This document shows, one piece after another, positions 43,393-51,140 of a DNA stretch of 64,000 nucleotides (the first letter of the stretch is position 1; each line of letters starts with the position of its first letter). Below the pieces are notes generated by a model, which ran no database searches, was not told the DNA's origin, and saw only the letters and a program-made list of their open reading frames with translations. Source of the DNA: Mailhella massiliensis (GTDB lineage: Bacteria > Desulfobacterota > Desulfovibrionia > Desulfovibrionales > Desulfovibrionaceae); contig NZ_LT706951.1 of NCBI RefSeq assembly GCF_900155525.1, forward strand, positions 867,534-931,533, given 5' to 3'. The position numbers and the translations under genes were made by a program.

Positions 43393-43527
43393 GCGCCCTT
43401 CCCCCGGCGCGTCCGACGGGAGCCTTTCTTCCAAAGTATGACAAACTGTTACGCCTCCTTGTTTGATGAACCGGCACACTATACCATAACTGTATAAATC
43501 CTTTTCCCTTACAACAAGGATGGTCTT

Positions 43528-44493
43528 ATGAAAATGTCCCGTCGCGATTTTCTTGCGCTGAGCTGCTGTGCCGCAGGCGCGGCCCTCTGCCCCGCGTTTC
43601 CCGCCTCCGCAGCCGCTGCGGATATGAATTCCGCCGAAGTGAGCCGCCTGTTTCAGGAATTCGGGGCCACCCGACGTATGCCCGAAAAGCTGAACGCATG
43701 GCTGAACGACCCCGCCTGCCAGAAACGCGCGCCGTACCGCGCCTTCGACAACGTATGGCAGGTGGGGCTGACCTGGGTATCGGCCTGGGCCGTGAACACG
43801 AATGACGGCTGGGTGCTCATCGACACCACGCACGAACCCTTTACGGACTTTCTGCTGGAAAACCTGAAAACCGTGGGCATAGCGCCGGAAAACATCCGCT
43901 ATGTGCTCATGACGCACGGGCACTTCGACCATGTGGGCGGACTCGCCCGGCTGAAGCCTCTTCTGAAGAACGCCCGCTTCGTCATGACGAAAAAGGGCTG
44001 GGAGGAATCCTTCCGCTATGCCGAGCAGAGCAAGGGCACGAAAAACGCCTGGATCATGCCCGAAGGCATCGACATCGTTGCCGAAGACGGGCAGCAGATT
44101 TCCTGCGGCGACAACGTGTTCACCGTGCTGGACACGCCGGGCCACACCTGGGGCACGGCATCGTATGTCTATACGGTGCGGCACGGCGGGGAAAGGCGGC
44201 AGGCCGTCACCGTGGGCGGGCAGGGGCTGAACGCCATCGAGGGCCCGGAGCAGGTGCGCGCCTACATCGCCAGCATGAAAAAGCTGGGCGACGCGGCCCT
44301 GAATATCGAAGTGGACCTTACGGCCCACCCCTTCAGCACCGGCCTTACGGAACTCATCCCTGCGCTGCGGTCGCTGAAGGCCGCCGACCCGCACCCGCTC
44401 ATCAACAGGCAGAAGTACCTTGCAAGGCTTCAGGGCATGATCGACGGAGCCTCCGCCCGGCTTGAGCTGGAGCTGAAGAAAGCCGCAAGCTGA
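43528..44493 (+). CDS. Tat-exported metallo-beta-lactamase-fold hydrolase
   Basis: This 321-residue protein has a twin-arginine signal (SRRDFLALS at 4-12, Ala-rich h-region, cleavage near SAAAA at about 32), so it is folded in the cytoplasm and exported to the periplasm. The MBL metal motif is THGHFDHVGG (about residue 132), and further ligands are likely in DTPGHTWG and the late His of TAHPFS. A long N-terminal segment precedes the first strand. The class resembles B3-like or lipid/lactone hydrolases; the substrate is not evident. Upstream, TTGATG (43463-43468) and CATAAC (43485-43490) may form a promoter. A terminator follows. Confidence 0.82.
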   Translation: MKMSRRDFLALSCCAAGAALCPAFPASAAAADMNSAEVSRLFQEFGATRRMPEKLNAWLNDPACQKRAPYRAFDNVWQVGLTWVSAWAVNTNDGWVLIDTTHEPFTDFLLENLKTVGIAPENIRYVLMTHGHFDHVGGLARLKPLLKNARFVMTKKGWEESFRYAEQSKGTKNAWIMPEGIDIVAEDGQQISCGDNVFTVLDTPGHTWGTASYVYTVRHGGERRQAVTVGGQGLNAIEGPEQVRAYIASMKKLGDAALNIEVDLTAHPFSTGLTELIPALRSLKAADPHPLINRQKYLARLQGMIDGASARLELELKKAAS

Positions 44494-44528
44494 AGCGCCT
44501 TTTTCTCCCGGTCTTCGCCGGACCTTGT

Positions 44529-44574
44529 GCGGATGCCCTGCCTTCCTGAACGGAGGGCGGGCGTCCGCTTTTTT
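44529..44574 (+). terminator. Intrinsic terminator of the MBL-fold gene
   Basis: A 10-bp stem with one wobble (GCGGATGCCC/GGGCGTCCGC), an imperfect upper part, and six T residues. Confidence 0.75.
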
Positions 44575-45028
44575 CCCTCCGCGGCCCGGCGCAGCCGCGC
44601 CTTGCCTGCCGGTATGCCGCCGGAAACTACAATCGCCCTCCTCGCCGGGAACCGGCAGGGGCCTCTTCCGCCTTTCCGCGCAGGCGGCGCGCCTCATGCG
44701 CTTCTGCACGCAGAACGCCTTCCGCACCCTCCTCCGAGACAGTTGAACCATGCAATTTTGTAGCGGAAGTTTGAAAAATCACTCCTTACGCTCTTTTCTT
44801 TTCTTCAAAAGCCTTGCCGCACAAGGAAAAGAATAACCTTATACCTTTCTTTTCCAAGGGCCGTCGCAAGGTTTTCCTCTCTTCCGCAGGAAGCCTTGCC
44901 GCAGCTTCGGAACAATCGCGGAGGGAACTTCCCCACGCCCTCTTGCCGGAATGGCGCAACCTCGTTATAGTGTCTCTCCCCAAACACGGAACTTTGCCGA
45001 AAAACGCAAGGCATTCCACGGAGCAGCC
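44575..45028 (+). promoter_or_regulatory. Spacer with promoter of the menaquinone operon
   Basis: No gene is seen. TTGCCG (44943-44948) and TATAGT (44966-44971) are exactly 17 bp apart, giving a leader of about 50 bases before the thioesterase ATG. Confidence 0.6.
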
Positions 45029-45448
45029 ATGAATCAGAACCCGCTTTCCCGGAAAAACCATGCCCCCGCCTGCCTGCACGAAGTGCTGGGCATGGAACTT
45101 GCCGCCTCGCAGCCGGGCCTCGCCACGGCCCGCATGAAGGTGGAAGACAAGGTATGCCAGCCCTTCGGATTTCTGAGCGGAGGGGCCTCTCTGGCGCTCA
45201 TGGAAACGCTGGCGGGCTACGGTTCCCTGGCGCTCTGCGCGCCCGGAGAAGTGCCGCTCGGCATTCAGGTAAGCGCCAGCCACATGCGCGCCGTCCCCCG
45301 GGGAGGCGAAGTGACGGCCACGGCCACCCTTCTCCAGAAGACGCGGCACATCCATGTATGGAACGTGGATATTCACGATGAGGAAGGCAGGCTCGTTTCC
45401 TCCGGCCGCGTGACCAACTGCATCAAGGCGAACGCACTCCCGGCATAG
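45029..45448 (+). CDS. PaaI-type hotdog thioesterase, probable DHNA-CoA thioesterase
   Basis: This 139-residue hotdog-fold protein has the PaaI-like helix HAPACLHEVLGMEL, the active-site region QPFGFLSGGASLALMETLAG (about residues 45-64) and SASHMRAVPRGGEVTATA. Position as the first gene before menB and menE points to hydrolysis of 1,4-dihydroxy-2-naphthoyl-CoA in menaquinone synthesis (MenI role). This is inferred from context; the family also includes phenylacetate thioesterases. CGGAG precedes the ATG. Confidence 0.8.
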   Translation: MNQNPLSRKNHAPACLHEVLGMELAASQPGLATARMKVEDKVCQPFGFLSGGASLALMETLAGYGSLALCAPGEVPLGIQVSASHMRAVPRGGEVTATATLLQKTRHIHVWNVDIHDEEGRLVSSGRVTNCIKANALPA

Positions 45449-45576
45449 CCGCCCGCAGACCTTGACCATGAAAACGCGCTTTCTCCCAAAAGCGCGGGTC
45501 TTCACGCCGCGCCGAAAAACGCCCTCCGCCCTGCGACGCCTGCGCGCGGGCCGAACACTCAACCAAGGAACACGCC

Positions 45577-46398
45577 ATGAACAAACGCGAATGGACTCCC
45601 ATCAGGCAGTACGAGGACATCCTTTTTGAATTCTATAACGGCATAGGCAAAATCACCATCAACCGCCCGCATCGCCGCAACGCCTTCACGCCCGTGACGG
45701 TGGCGGAAATAGGCGACGCCCTGCACCTGTGCCGCGAATCCGGGGATATCCGCGTGGTGGCGCTCACCGGCGCGGGGGACAAGGCCTTCTGCAGCGGCGG
45801 CGACATGAACTTCAAGGGCCGCGGCGGTTATGTGGGGCAGGACGGCGTGCCCCGCCTCAACGTGCTCGACGTGCAGAAGCAGATCCGTTCCCTGCCCAAG
45901 CCCGTCATCGCCATGGTGAACGGCTACGCCATAGGCGGCGGCCATGTGCTGCATGTGGTGTGCGACCTTACCATCGCCTCGGAAAACGCCCGTTTCGGCC
46001 AGACCGGGCCGAGGGTGGGCAGCTTCGACGCAGGCTTCGGCGCATCCTACCTCGCGCGCGTGGTGGGGCAGAAGAAGGCCCGTGAAATCTGGTTCCTCTG
46101 CCGCCAGTACGACGCGCAGCAGGCCCTTGCCATGGGCCTTGTGAACGCGGTGGTTCCGCAGGATGCGCTGGAAGACACCATGGTGGAATGGGCCGAAACC
46201 ATGATGCAGCACAGCCCCCTTGCCCTGCGCATGATCAAAGCCGGGCTCAACGCGGAACTGGACGGTCAGGCGGGCATTCAGGAACTGGCGGGCGACGCCA
46301 CGCTGCTCTACTACCTCACCGACGAAGCGCAGGAAGGCGGCCGCGCCTTTCTGGAAAAGCGCCGTCCCGACTTTTCCGGCAACCCCCTCTTCCCGTAG
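45577..46398 (+). CDS. menB: 1,4-Dihydroxy-2-naphthoyl-CoA synthase
   Basis: This 273-residue crotonase-fold enzyme cyclises o-succinylbenzoyl-CoA to DHNA-CoA. The diagnostic MenB blocks are present: [69 protein letters not shown], and [19 protein letters not shown]. The near match to the last two blocks of E. coli MenB separates it from BadI-type hydrolases. AAGGAA precedes the ATG. It lies eight bases before menE. menD, menC and menF are not in this window. Confidence 0.93.
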   Translation: MNKREWTPIRQYEDILFEFYNGIGKITINRPHRRNAFTPVTVAEIGDALHLCRESGDIRVVALTGAGDKAFCSGGDMNFKGRGGYVGQDGVPRLNVLDVQKQIRSLPKPVIAMVNGYAIGGGHVLHVVCDLTIASENARFGQTGPRVGSFDAGFGASYLARVVGQKKAREIWFLCRQYDAQQALAMGLVNAVVPQDALEDTMVEWAETMMQHSPLALRMIKAGLNAELDGQAGIQELAGDATLLYYLTDEAQEGGRAFLEKRRPDFSGNPLFP

Positions 46399-46405
46399 GC
46401 CGCCC

Positions 46406-47491
46406 ATGAACCGCCTCACGCTCTACGGCCGCAGCATCGGCCCGGAAGATGTCGCGCATCTTCGCACGCACGAAAAGCGCTGCATACGCGAAGACCTCGC
46501 GGACTTTCTCGAAGAATGGTACGGCCCCTCCCCCACGGTGACGGTGCAGAGTTCCGGCTCCACGGGCGCGCCCAAAATCATGCATGTGGAAAAGGAACGT
46601 ATGCGCGCAAGCGCCCGCATGACGGTTTCCTTTCTCGGGCTCAGGCGCGGCGACACGGCCCTTCTGTGTATGCCCCTGCGCTACATAGGCGCGAAAATGG
46701 TGGTGGTGCGCGCGCTGGAGGCCGGGCTCGACCTCTGGTGCGAGGAGCCTTCCGGTCATGCCCTGCGCGGCCTTGCCGAAGCGCCGCGCTTTCTGGCCAT
46801 GACCCCGGCGCAGGTGTTTTCCACACTGGAAAGCGAAGAGGAAACCGCCCTTCTGAAAGAGACGGCGCACCTCATTCTGGGCGGAAGCGCCGTCACCGGC
46901 GCCCTTGCCCGCACGCTCCGGGACTTTCCGAACAACGTATGGTCCACCTACGGCATGACGGAAACGCTCTCGCACATTGCGCTGCGCCGCGTCAGCGGGC
47001 CGGAAGCCTCGGAATGGTACACGCCCTTTGCCGGGGTGAAGCTGCGCCTCACGGAAGAAGGCGCTCTGGCCATACACGCGCCCGCCGTATGCGGAACGGA
47101 AATCGTCACCAACGACCTCGCGCTCTTCGACGAGGCGGGGCGCTTCCGCATTCTGGGCCGCAGGGACAACGTCATCAACTCCGGCGGCGTAAAGCTGCCT
47201 ATGGAAAAGCTGGAGGAGGAACTCGACCTGCCCCGCCCCTTCCAGATCACCTGCGTGCCGGACGCGCACTTCGGGGAGGCCGTATGCCTGCTGCTGGAAC
47301 CGGGAGGGGAAGACCCCGCGCCCTTCCTTGCGCGCCTGCATCCCTACGCCCGGCCCCGGCATGTTTTTACGGTGGAAGCGCTGCCGCTCACCGGTTCCGG
47401 CAAACCGGACAGGGCCGCCGCCCGCGCCCTGGCAAAAAGCCTCATGCCGCCTTCCGCGGCAGAGGCCCCTTCGGAGGTGCACGATGACTGA
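46406..47491 (+). CDS. menE: o-Succinylbenzoate-CoA ligase-like AMP-forming enzyme
   Basis: This 361-residue ANL-superfamily ligase is short compared with MenE of about 450. It has the P-loop VQSSGSTGAPKIM (about residues 47-59), the adenylate motif STYGMTET, the hinge LGRRDNVINSGGVKLPMEKL and the C-terminal lysine in TGSGKPDRAAA. It activates o-succinylbenzoate with ATP and CoA, giving the substrate of menB next door. Its last eight bases overlap the yjiH-like gene. Confidence 0.87.
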   Translation: MNRLTLYGRSIGPEDVAHLRTHEKRCIREDLADFLEEWYGPSPTVTVQSSGSTGAPKIMHVEKERMRASARMTVSFLGLRRGDTALLCMPLRYIGAKMVVVRALEAGLDLWCEEPSGHALRGLAEAPRFLAMTPAQVFSTLESEEETALLKETAHLILGGSAVTGALARTLRDFPNNVWSTYGMTETLSHIALRRVSGPEASEWYTPFAGVKLRLTEEGALAIHAPAVCGTEIVTNDLALFDEAGRFRILGRRDNVINSGGVKLPMEKLEEELDLPRPFQITCVPDAHFGEAVCLLLEPGGEDPAPFLARLHPYARPRHVFTVEALPLTGSGKPDRAAARALAKSLMPPSAAEAPSEVHDD

Positions 47492-48143
47492 CGCTCCCCT
47501 CTCCCCCGGCAGGCCCGAGGCCCCGCTCCCGTTCAGGGCCTGCGCGGCCCTTGTGCTGACCATACTCTTCTTCTCCGGCGCGTTTTCCGATGCGCCGGGC
47601 TTTCTGCGCTGTCTCGATTTTTCGCTGCTCAGCGGTTCCTTCGGAAAGATTGCGGAAGAGTTCACCTTCCTCGGCAAAGGCGGCGACGGGGCGCGCTACG
47701 GCTTTCTCTTCGCCCTTTCTCTGGTGCCCGGCATCATGCTGGCCCTCAGCGTGGTGGAAGCCGCGGAACGCATGGGCGCCCTGCGCGCAGGACAGAAACT
47801 GCTCACCCCGCTCATGCGGCCCCTGCTGGGGCTGCCCGGCTCGGCGGCGCTTGCGCTCATTTCCAGCCTGCAAAGCTCCGACGCGGGCGCGGCCATGACG
47901 CGCGGACTCTCGGAACAGGGCCTGATTACGGAAAAGGAAAAAACGCTCTTCGCCGCCTTCCAGTTCTGCTCCGCGTCTTCCGTTACCGTGTACCTCAGCA
48001 TGGGCGTGGCGCTGTTCCCCTTCCTTTCCGTGCCGCACCTGATGCCGCTCGGCGTCATTCTCTTCTACAAGGTGGCAGGCGCCAACTTCATGCGCCTCTA
48101 CCTGCGCGCCGTGGAAAAAAAGGAGGCCTGCCATGACGCATAG
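47484..48143 (+). CDS. YjiH-like nucleoside-recognition (Gate) membrane protein
   Basis: This 219-residue inner-membrane protein has about five helices and the Gate-domain segment SLQSSDAGAAMTRGLSEQG (about residue 130). It pairs with the following YjiG-like gene, as in E. coli yjiH-yjiG and the spore maturation pair SpmA/SpmB. Function is unknown; these pairs have been linked to transport or membrane signalling. The ATG lies inside the end of menE and its own end overlaps the next start by 11 bases. Confidence 0.78.
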   Translation: MTDAPLSPGRPEAPLPFRACAALVLTILFFSGAFSDAPGFLRCLDFSLLSGSFGKIAEEFTFLGKGGDGARYGFLFALSLVPGIMLALSVVEAAERMGALRAGQKLLTPLMRPLLGLPGSAALALISSLQSSDAGAAMTRGLSEQGLITEKEKTLFAAFQFCSASSVTVYLSMGVALFPFLSVPHLMPLGVILFYKVAGANFMRLYLRAVEKKEACHDA

Positions 48144-48585
48144 CCTGTATTCCGCCTTTGTCGACGGCGCGGTCAAGGGCTGGAAGGTCGCCACGCAGAA
48201 CATGCTTCCCAACGTGGTGCTCGCCTTCGCCTTCATCAAGCTGCTTCAGACAAGCGGCCTGCTCGACGCCGTGGGCCATGTCTGCTCCCCCGTCATGGGA
48301 CTGTTCGGACTGCCCGGCGAGGCCGTCACCGTGCTCATCTCCACCTGGTTTTCCGCCGGCGGAGGCGTGGGCGCGGCCGCAAGCCTGTATTCCCACGGCA
48401 TCATGAACGCAGACCATGTCAGCATCATCATGCCCGCCATCTTCCTCATGGGCGCACAGATACAGTACGCAGGCCGTATCCTCGGCGTCGCAGGCGTCAA
48501 CCCCGGGCACTACCCCGTGCTCTATGCCATCGGCATCATCAACGCCGCCCTCGCCATGCTCACCATGAAGTTCTTCTTCGTGTAG
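48133..48585 (+). CDS. YjiG-like membrane protein
   Basis: This 150-residue membrane protein is close to E. coli YjiG over its length: NMLPNVVLAFAFIKLL, SGLLDAVGHVCSPVMGLFGL and PGEAVTVLI all have direct counterparts. With the preceding Gate-domain protein it forms a two-part membrane complex. GGAGG precedes the ATG. Being last in the menaquinone operon suggests a role at the membrane linked to quinone or redox physiology, but this is guesswork. Confidence 0.82.
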   Translation: MTHSLYSAFVDGAVKGWKVATQNMLPNVVLAFAFIKLLQTSGLLDAVGHVCSPVMGLFGLPGEAVTVLISTWFSAGGGVGAAASLYSHGIMNADHVSIIMPAIFLMGAQIQYAGRILGVAGVNPGHYPVLYAIGIINAALAMLTMKFFFV

Positions 48586-48639
48586 CCGCAAGGAAAGAAG
48601 AGGAAAGGCAGGTCGGGGCAAAGCCCCGCACCCCGGCAA

Positions 48640-49240
48640 AGGCACCGGGGCTCCGCCCCGGCCCCCGCCGGGGGAGATAATCTCCCCCGAACCCCCGTAT
48701 CCGGCAGGGCCGAAGCGTGAACAGGCTGCCGGGGCCCTCCTTCGACTCACGGCCGTGACGGATGCATGTCGGGCAGGAAGGCGCAGGCCGGAGAGGCATA
48801 AACGAAAAGGTCTGTCGTACCCGCAGAAAGGCTTTTCCCGTCACGTTCCTGCCCCGTACTCCGTGCAGGTGTGCGCTGCCGCGCCCACCTGCGGCGGCCG
48901 ACTGTTTTCCGGCCCGCGCCGGAAAACAGTGCCGGAAGAAGAGATTTCACGATGAAGGAGCGTTGTACCGGACCTTTGCCTTATTCGGGCCTCTGTTCAG
49001 GCACAATGTCTTCCCCATGCTCCGTCCGGCCTTTGTTCAGGAAAGAAAGCCCCTTCGCTTCATTCTGTTTTTGTTTACGAAGGAATAACCTTTTCTCAAC
49101 GCTCGTGGCCCCGGGTGCTTTCGAGCGCCCGGGCCGGAGCTGTAAGCAGCCGCAATTCACCTGCGGCGTCAAACGCCATGCCCGCCGTATGCGCAACGCA
49201 GCCTGTACCGCGTATCCGGCAGGCAAAAACCGCTTGTCCC
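48640..49240 (-). repeat. Composite repeat copy D, reverse orientation
   Basis: Read on the minus strand, the same order appears: an R1 hairpin with GTGAA loop (49149-49167, stem GCCGCAG/TTGCGGC with one wobble), the GAGCGTTGAGAAAAGG block (about 49096-49111), an unrelated or replaced middle part, and the R2 palindrome (GGGGGAGATAATCTCCCCC, 48670-48688). The middle contains a perfect 12-bp inverted repeat, ACTGTTTTCCGG/CCGGAAAACAGT (48901-48930). No gene is seen from 48586 to 49271. Confidence 0.8.
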
Positions 49241-49271
49241 CCTCTCCAGAGAGGGGAAGACATGTGCGCCG

Positions 49272-49640
49272 TTATTTGCGCCCGAGCAGCTCTTCCGGGG
49301 CCAGCTTTTCCAGTTCGGTAAGGGCGTCTTCCAGTTCGTTGCTCAGGGTATTGGCGCGGCGCGGGTCCCATTCCGCAAGGGCGGAACGCATGGCGGAAAG
49401 CCTGTCCGACACCTTTTCCACCCCGGGCGTAAGAGCGGCGCGCGTTTCCTTATTCATATCGGCAAAACGCACGGCATCCGGCAGATATTCGGCAAGTTCC
49501 GTCACGCCGTGCTTCATGCCCACGGGGCCGAAACGGTCAAGCTCGCCCCATACCAGCGTGCAGAGCTTCGGCCATGCCGCCGTTACCTCATCTTCGTCAT
49601 ACGTCCATGCGCCTACGCGAATCTGCAATATCCTGCCCAT
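49272..49640 (-). CDS. Conserved-looking hypothetical protein
   Basis: This 122-residue protein is not recognised. It is predicted mostly helical and acidic with no membrane segment: RVGAWTYDEDEVTAAWPKL at the N-terminus, then a run of charged helices (LSAMRSALAEWDPRR, LEDALTELEKLAPEEL). AAAGGA precedes the ATG at 49640, and codon use matches the chromosome. It sits alone between two composite repeats. A small helical regulator or partner of a larger complex is possible. Confidence 0.65.
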   Translation of the reverse strand: MGRILQIRVGAWTYDEDEVTAAWPKLCTLVWGELDRFGPVGMKHGVTELAEYLPDAVRFADMNKETRAALTPGVEKVSDRLSAMRSALAEWDPRRANTLSNELEDALTELEKLAPEELLGRK

Positions 49641-49689
49641 TGTTCTTTCCTTTGAAGTGGTTAACGAAGGCCCGGCCTTTCCTTTCCTT

Positions 49690-50281
49690 CGCCCGGGCGA
49701 CACGAAGGCCCGTTTGTGCCGGGCACACTGTACGGGCGCAGGGCCTGCACGGCGGCTGTTACGCTTAACGCCGCCAGTGAATTGCGGCTGCTTACCGCCT
49801 CCGGCCCGGCCGCCCGAAAACTCCCCGGGCCCCCCGGAGCGTTGAGAAAACGTTATTCCTTCGCAAACGAAGGCAGAATGAAGCCCATGCCCCGATACAA
49901 CGTTTCCCTTCTTTAAATCCCTTCCTTTGACACGACGGCCCGGCAACGCCGGGACGGAGTCGGCCTGCGTGAGCGGGTCCGGCAGGACACGCTCACACGG
50001 AGATGGCCGCCGAAACGCCGTACGCCGGGCCTTTCCGCGACCGGCGGCCATACGGTGCGGCAGTCCTTTCCGCGACCTGCCCCGGCTTTCCGGCGGAAAG
50101 ACGGACTCCGGGGAGAACACTCTTTCCCAGAGAAAAAACGGCGCAGCAGAGATTCCGCAAAAAAACTGCGCGTTGCCCTGGGACAACAAGCACATCCCGC
50201 CGTGAGTCGAAGGAAAAGCGTTGCGGCTCCGCCGCCTTCCGCCCTGCCAACTACGGGGGTTCGGGGGAGATTATCTCCCCC
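49690..50281 (+). repeat. Composite repeat copy C
   Basis: Modules in order: a GTGAA hairpin at 49771-49789 (stem GCCGC/GCGGC plus one inner pair), GGAGCGTTGAGAAAACGTT (49837) with TTCGCAAACGAAGGCAG, TTGACACGACGGCCCGGC (49927), the nested hairpin at 49969-49996 (inner stem GTCC/GGAC), and the palindrome GGGGGAGATTATCTCCCCC (50263-50281). A further GC-rich hairpin region continues to about 50380 (CGGGGCGGAGCCCCGGCG). No gene is seen from 49641 to 50480. Confidence 0.85.
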
Positions 50282-50480
50282 GAGAAACGCTTTCTTCTCC
50301 CACTTCCCTCCCCGGCGGGGTCTGGGGCGGAGCCCCGGCGCCTTTGCCGGGGTGCGGAGCTTTGCCCCGCCCGCCTTTTCCGCCTCTCCCTCTCTTTCCG
50401 TGCGGGGCGGGAGCCTGCAAAAACGCCCGGCCGCAGACAGAGCCGGGGCCGGGCGCAGGGATTGCTTTTCGGTTACGGGG

Positions 50481-51131
50481 TTATTCGCCTTCGTTCCATT
50501 CGCTCTGGACGCGGGCGACGACGTCTTCCACGGCGGACTGCTGTTCGGGCGGGCAGACGACGATGAGGGGGCTGCCGGCGTCGACGTTTCTGGTCTGGTC
50601 GAAGTAGACGTCGTAGATGATGCCTGCGGGGCCGCTGTAGCAGAGGGGAGCCTCGCGCTTCATGCGGGACACGATGAACAGCTCCATACCGTCGTGAATG
50701 GACACGGTACGGCAGCCGAGGATTTTAACCTTCTTGTCCACATCGGGCACGAAGTAGTACTTGGCGCGTTCCGGCGCGCAGAAGGCGTAGAGGCTTTCCT
50801 TGAGGAGCTTGCTGACGACTTCCTGCCGGGTGAGGTAGTGGCGGATGACGCCGAGGGGGGTTCCTGCCTCGACGAAGGAGCCGTCGAGTTCGCGGTAGAG
50901 CTTCTGGAGCACGCCGCGTTCGGAAGCCAGCACCTTGCAGGGGTTCTTTTCGCGCGTGATGGTGGCGATATGGGTACCGGGGATTTCCTTCCAGGTACCG
51001 GTAAAGCCGGTCACACGGGCGCCTTCCTCGATTTCAGCGAAACGGATCACGCCGGTATGCGGCGCGCGGACCTCCCTTTCCGTATAGGGGGCGGCCTTGA
51101 GTTCCTCCATGACTTCGGCAATGTCTCTCAT
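50481..51131 (-). CDS. Biotin carrier (biotinyl-domain) protein of acetyl-CoA carboxylase
   Basis: This 216-residue protein has a C-terminal biotinyl fold. The candidate biotinylated residue is Lys158 in SRMKRE, where the usual text is EAMKME, followed by the half-hairpin YSGPAGIIYDVYFDQTRNVD and AGSPLIVV. A second lipoyl-like half (RGVLQKLYRELDGSFVEAG, about 72-90) precedes it without a lysine. It is third in the unit after accC and accAD, nine bases after the latter. The divergent SRMK motif and unusual length set it apart from AccB. Carboxyl transfer to acetyl-CoA is the likely role. Confidence 0.78.
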   Translation of the reverse strand: MRDIAEVMEELKAAPYTEREVRAPHTGVIRFAEIEEGARVTGFTGTWKEIPGTHIATITREKNPCKVLASERGVLQKLYRELDGSFVEAGTPLGVIRHYLTRQEVVSKLLKESLYAFCAPERAKYYFVPDVDKKVKILGCRTVSIHDGMELFIVSRMKREAPLCYSGPAGIIYDVYFDQTRNVDAGSPLIVVCPPEQQSAVEDVVARVQSEWNEGE

Positions 51132-51140
51132 GCGTTCACC

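Noticed and set aside
45577-46398. BadI-type ketocyclohexanecarboxyl-CoA hydrolase instead of MenB
   Set aside because: The [18 protein letters not shown] and [13 protein letters not shown] blocks follow MenB closely, and menE lies next to it.
48871-49845. A 324-codon plus-strand frame
   Set aside because: It runs through composite repeats D and C and antisense to the 122-residue gene, with no ribosome site or family similarity.
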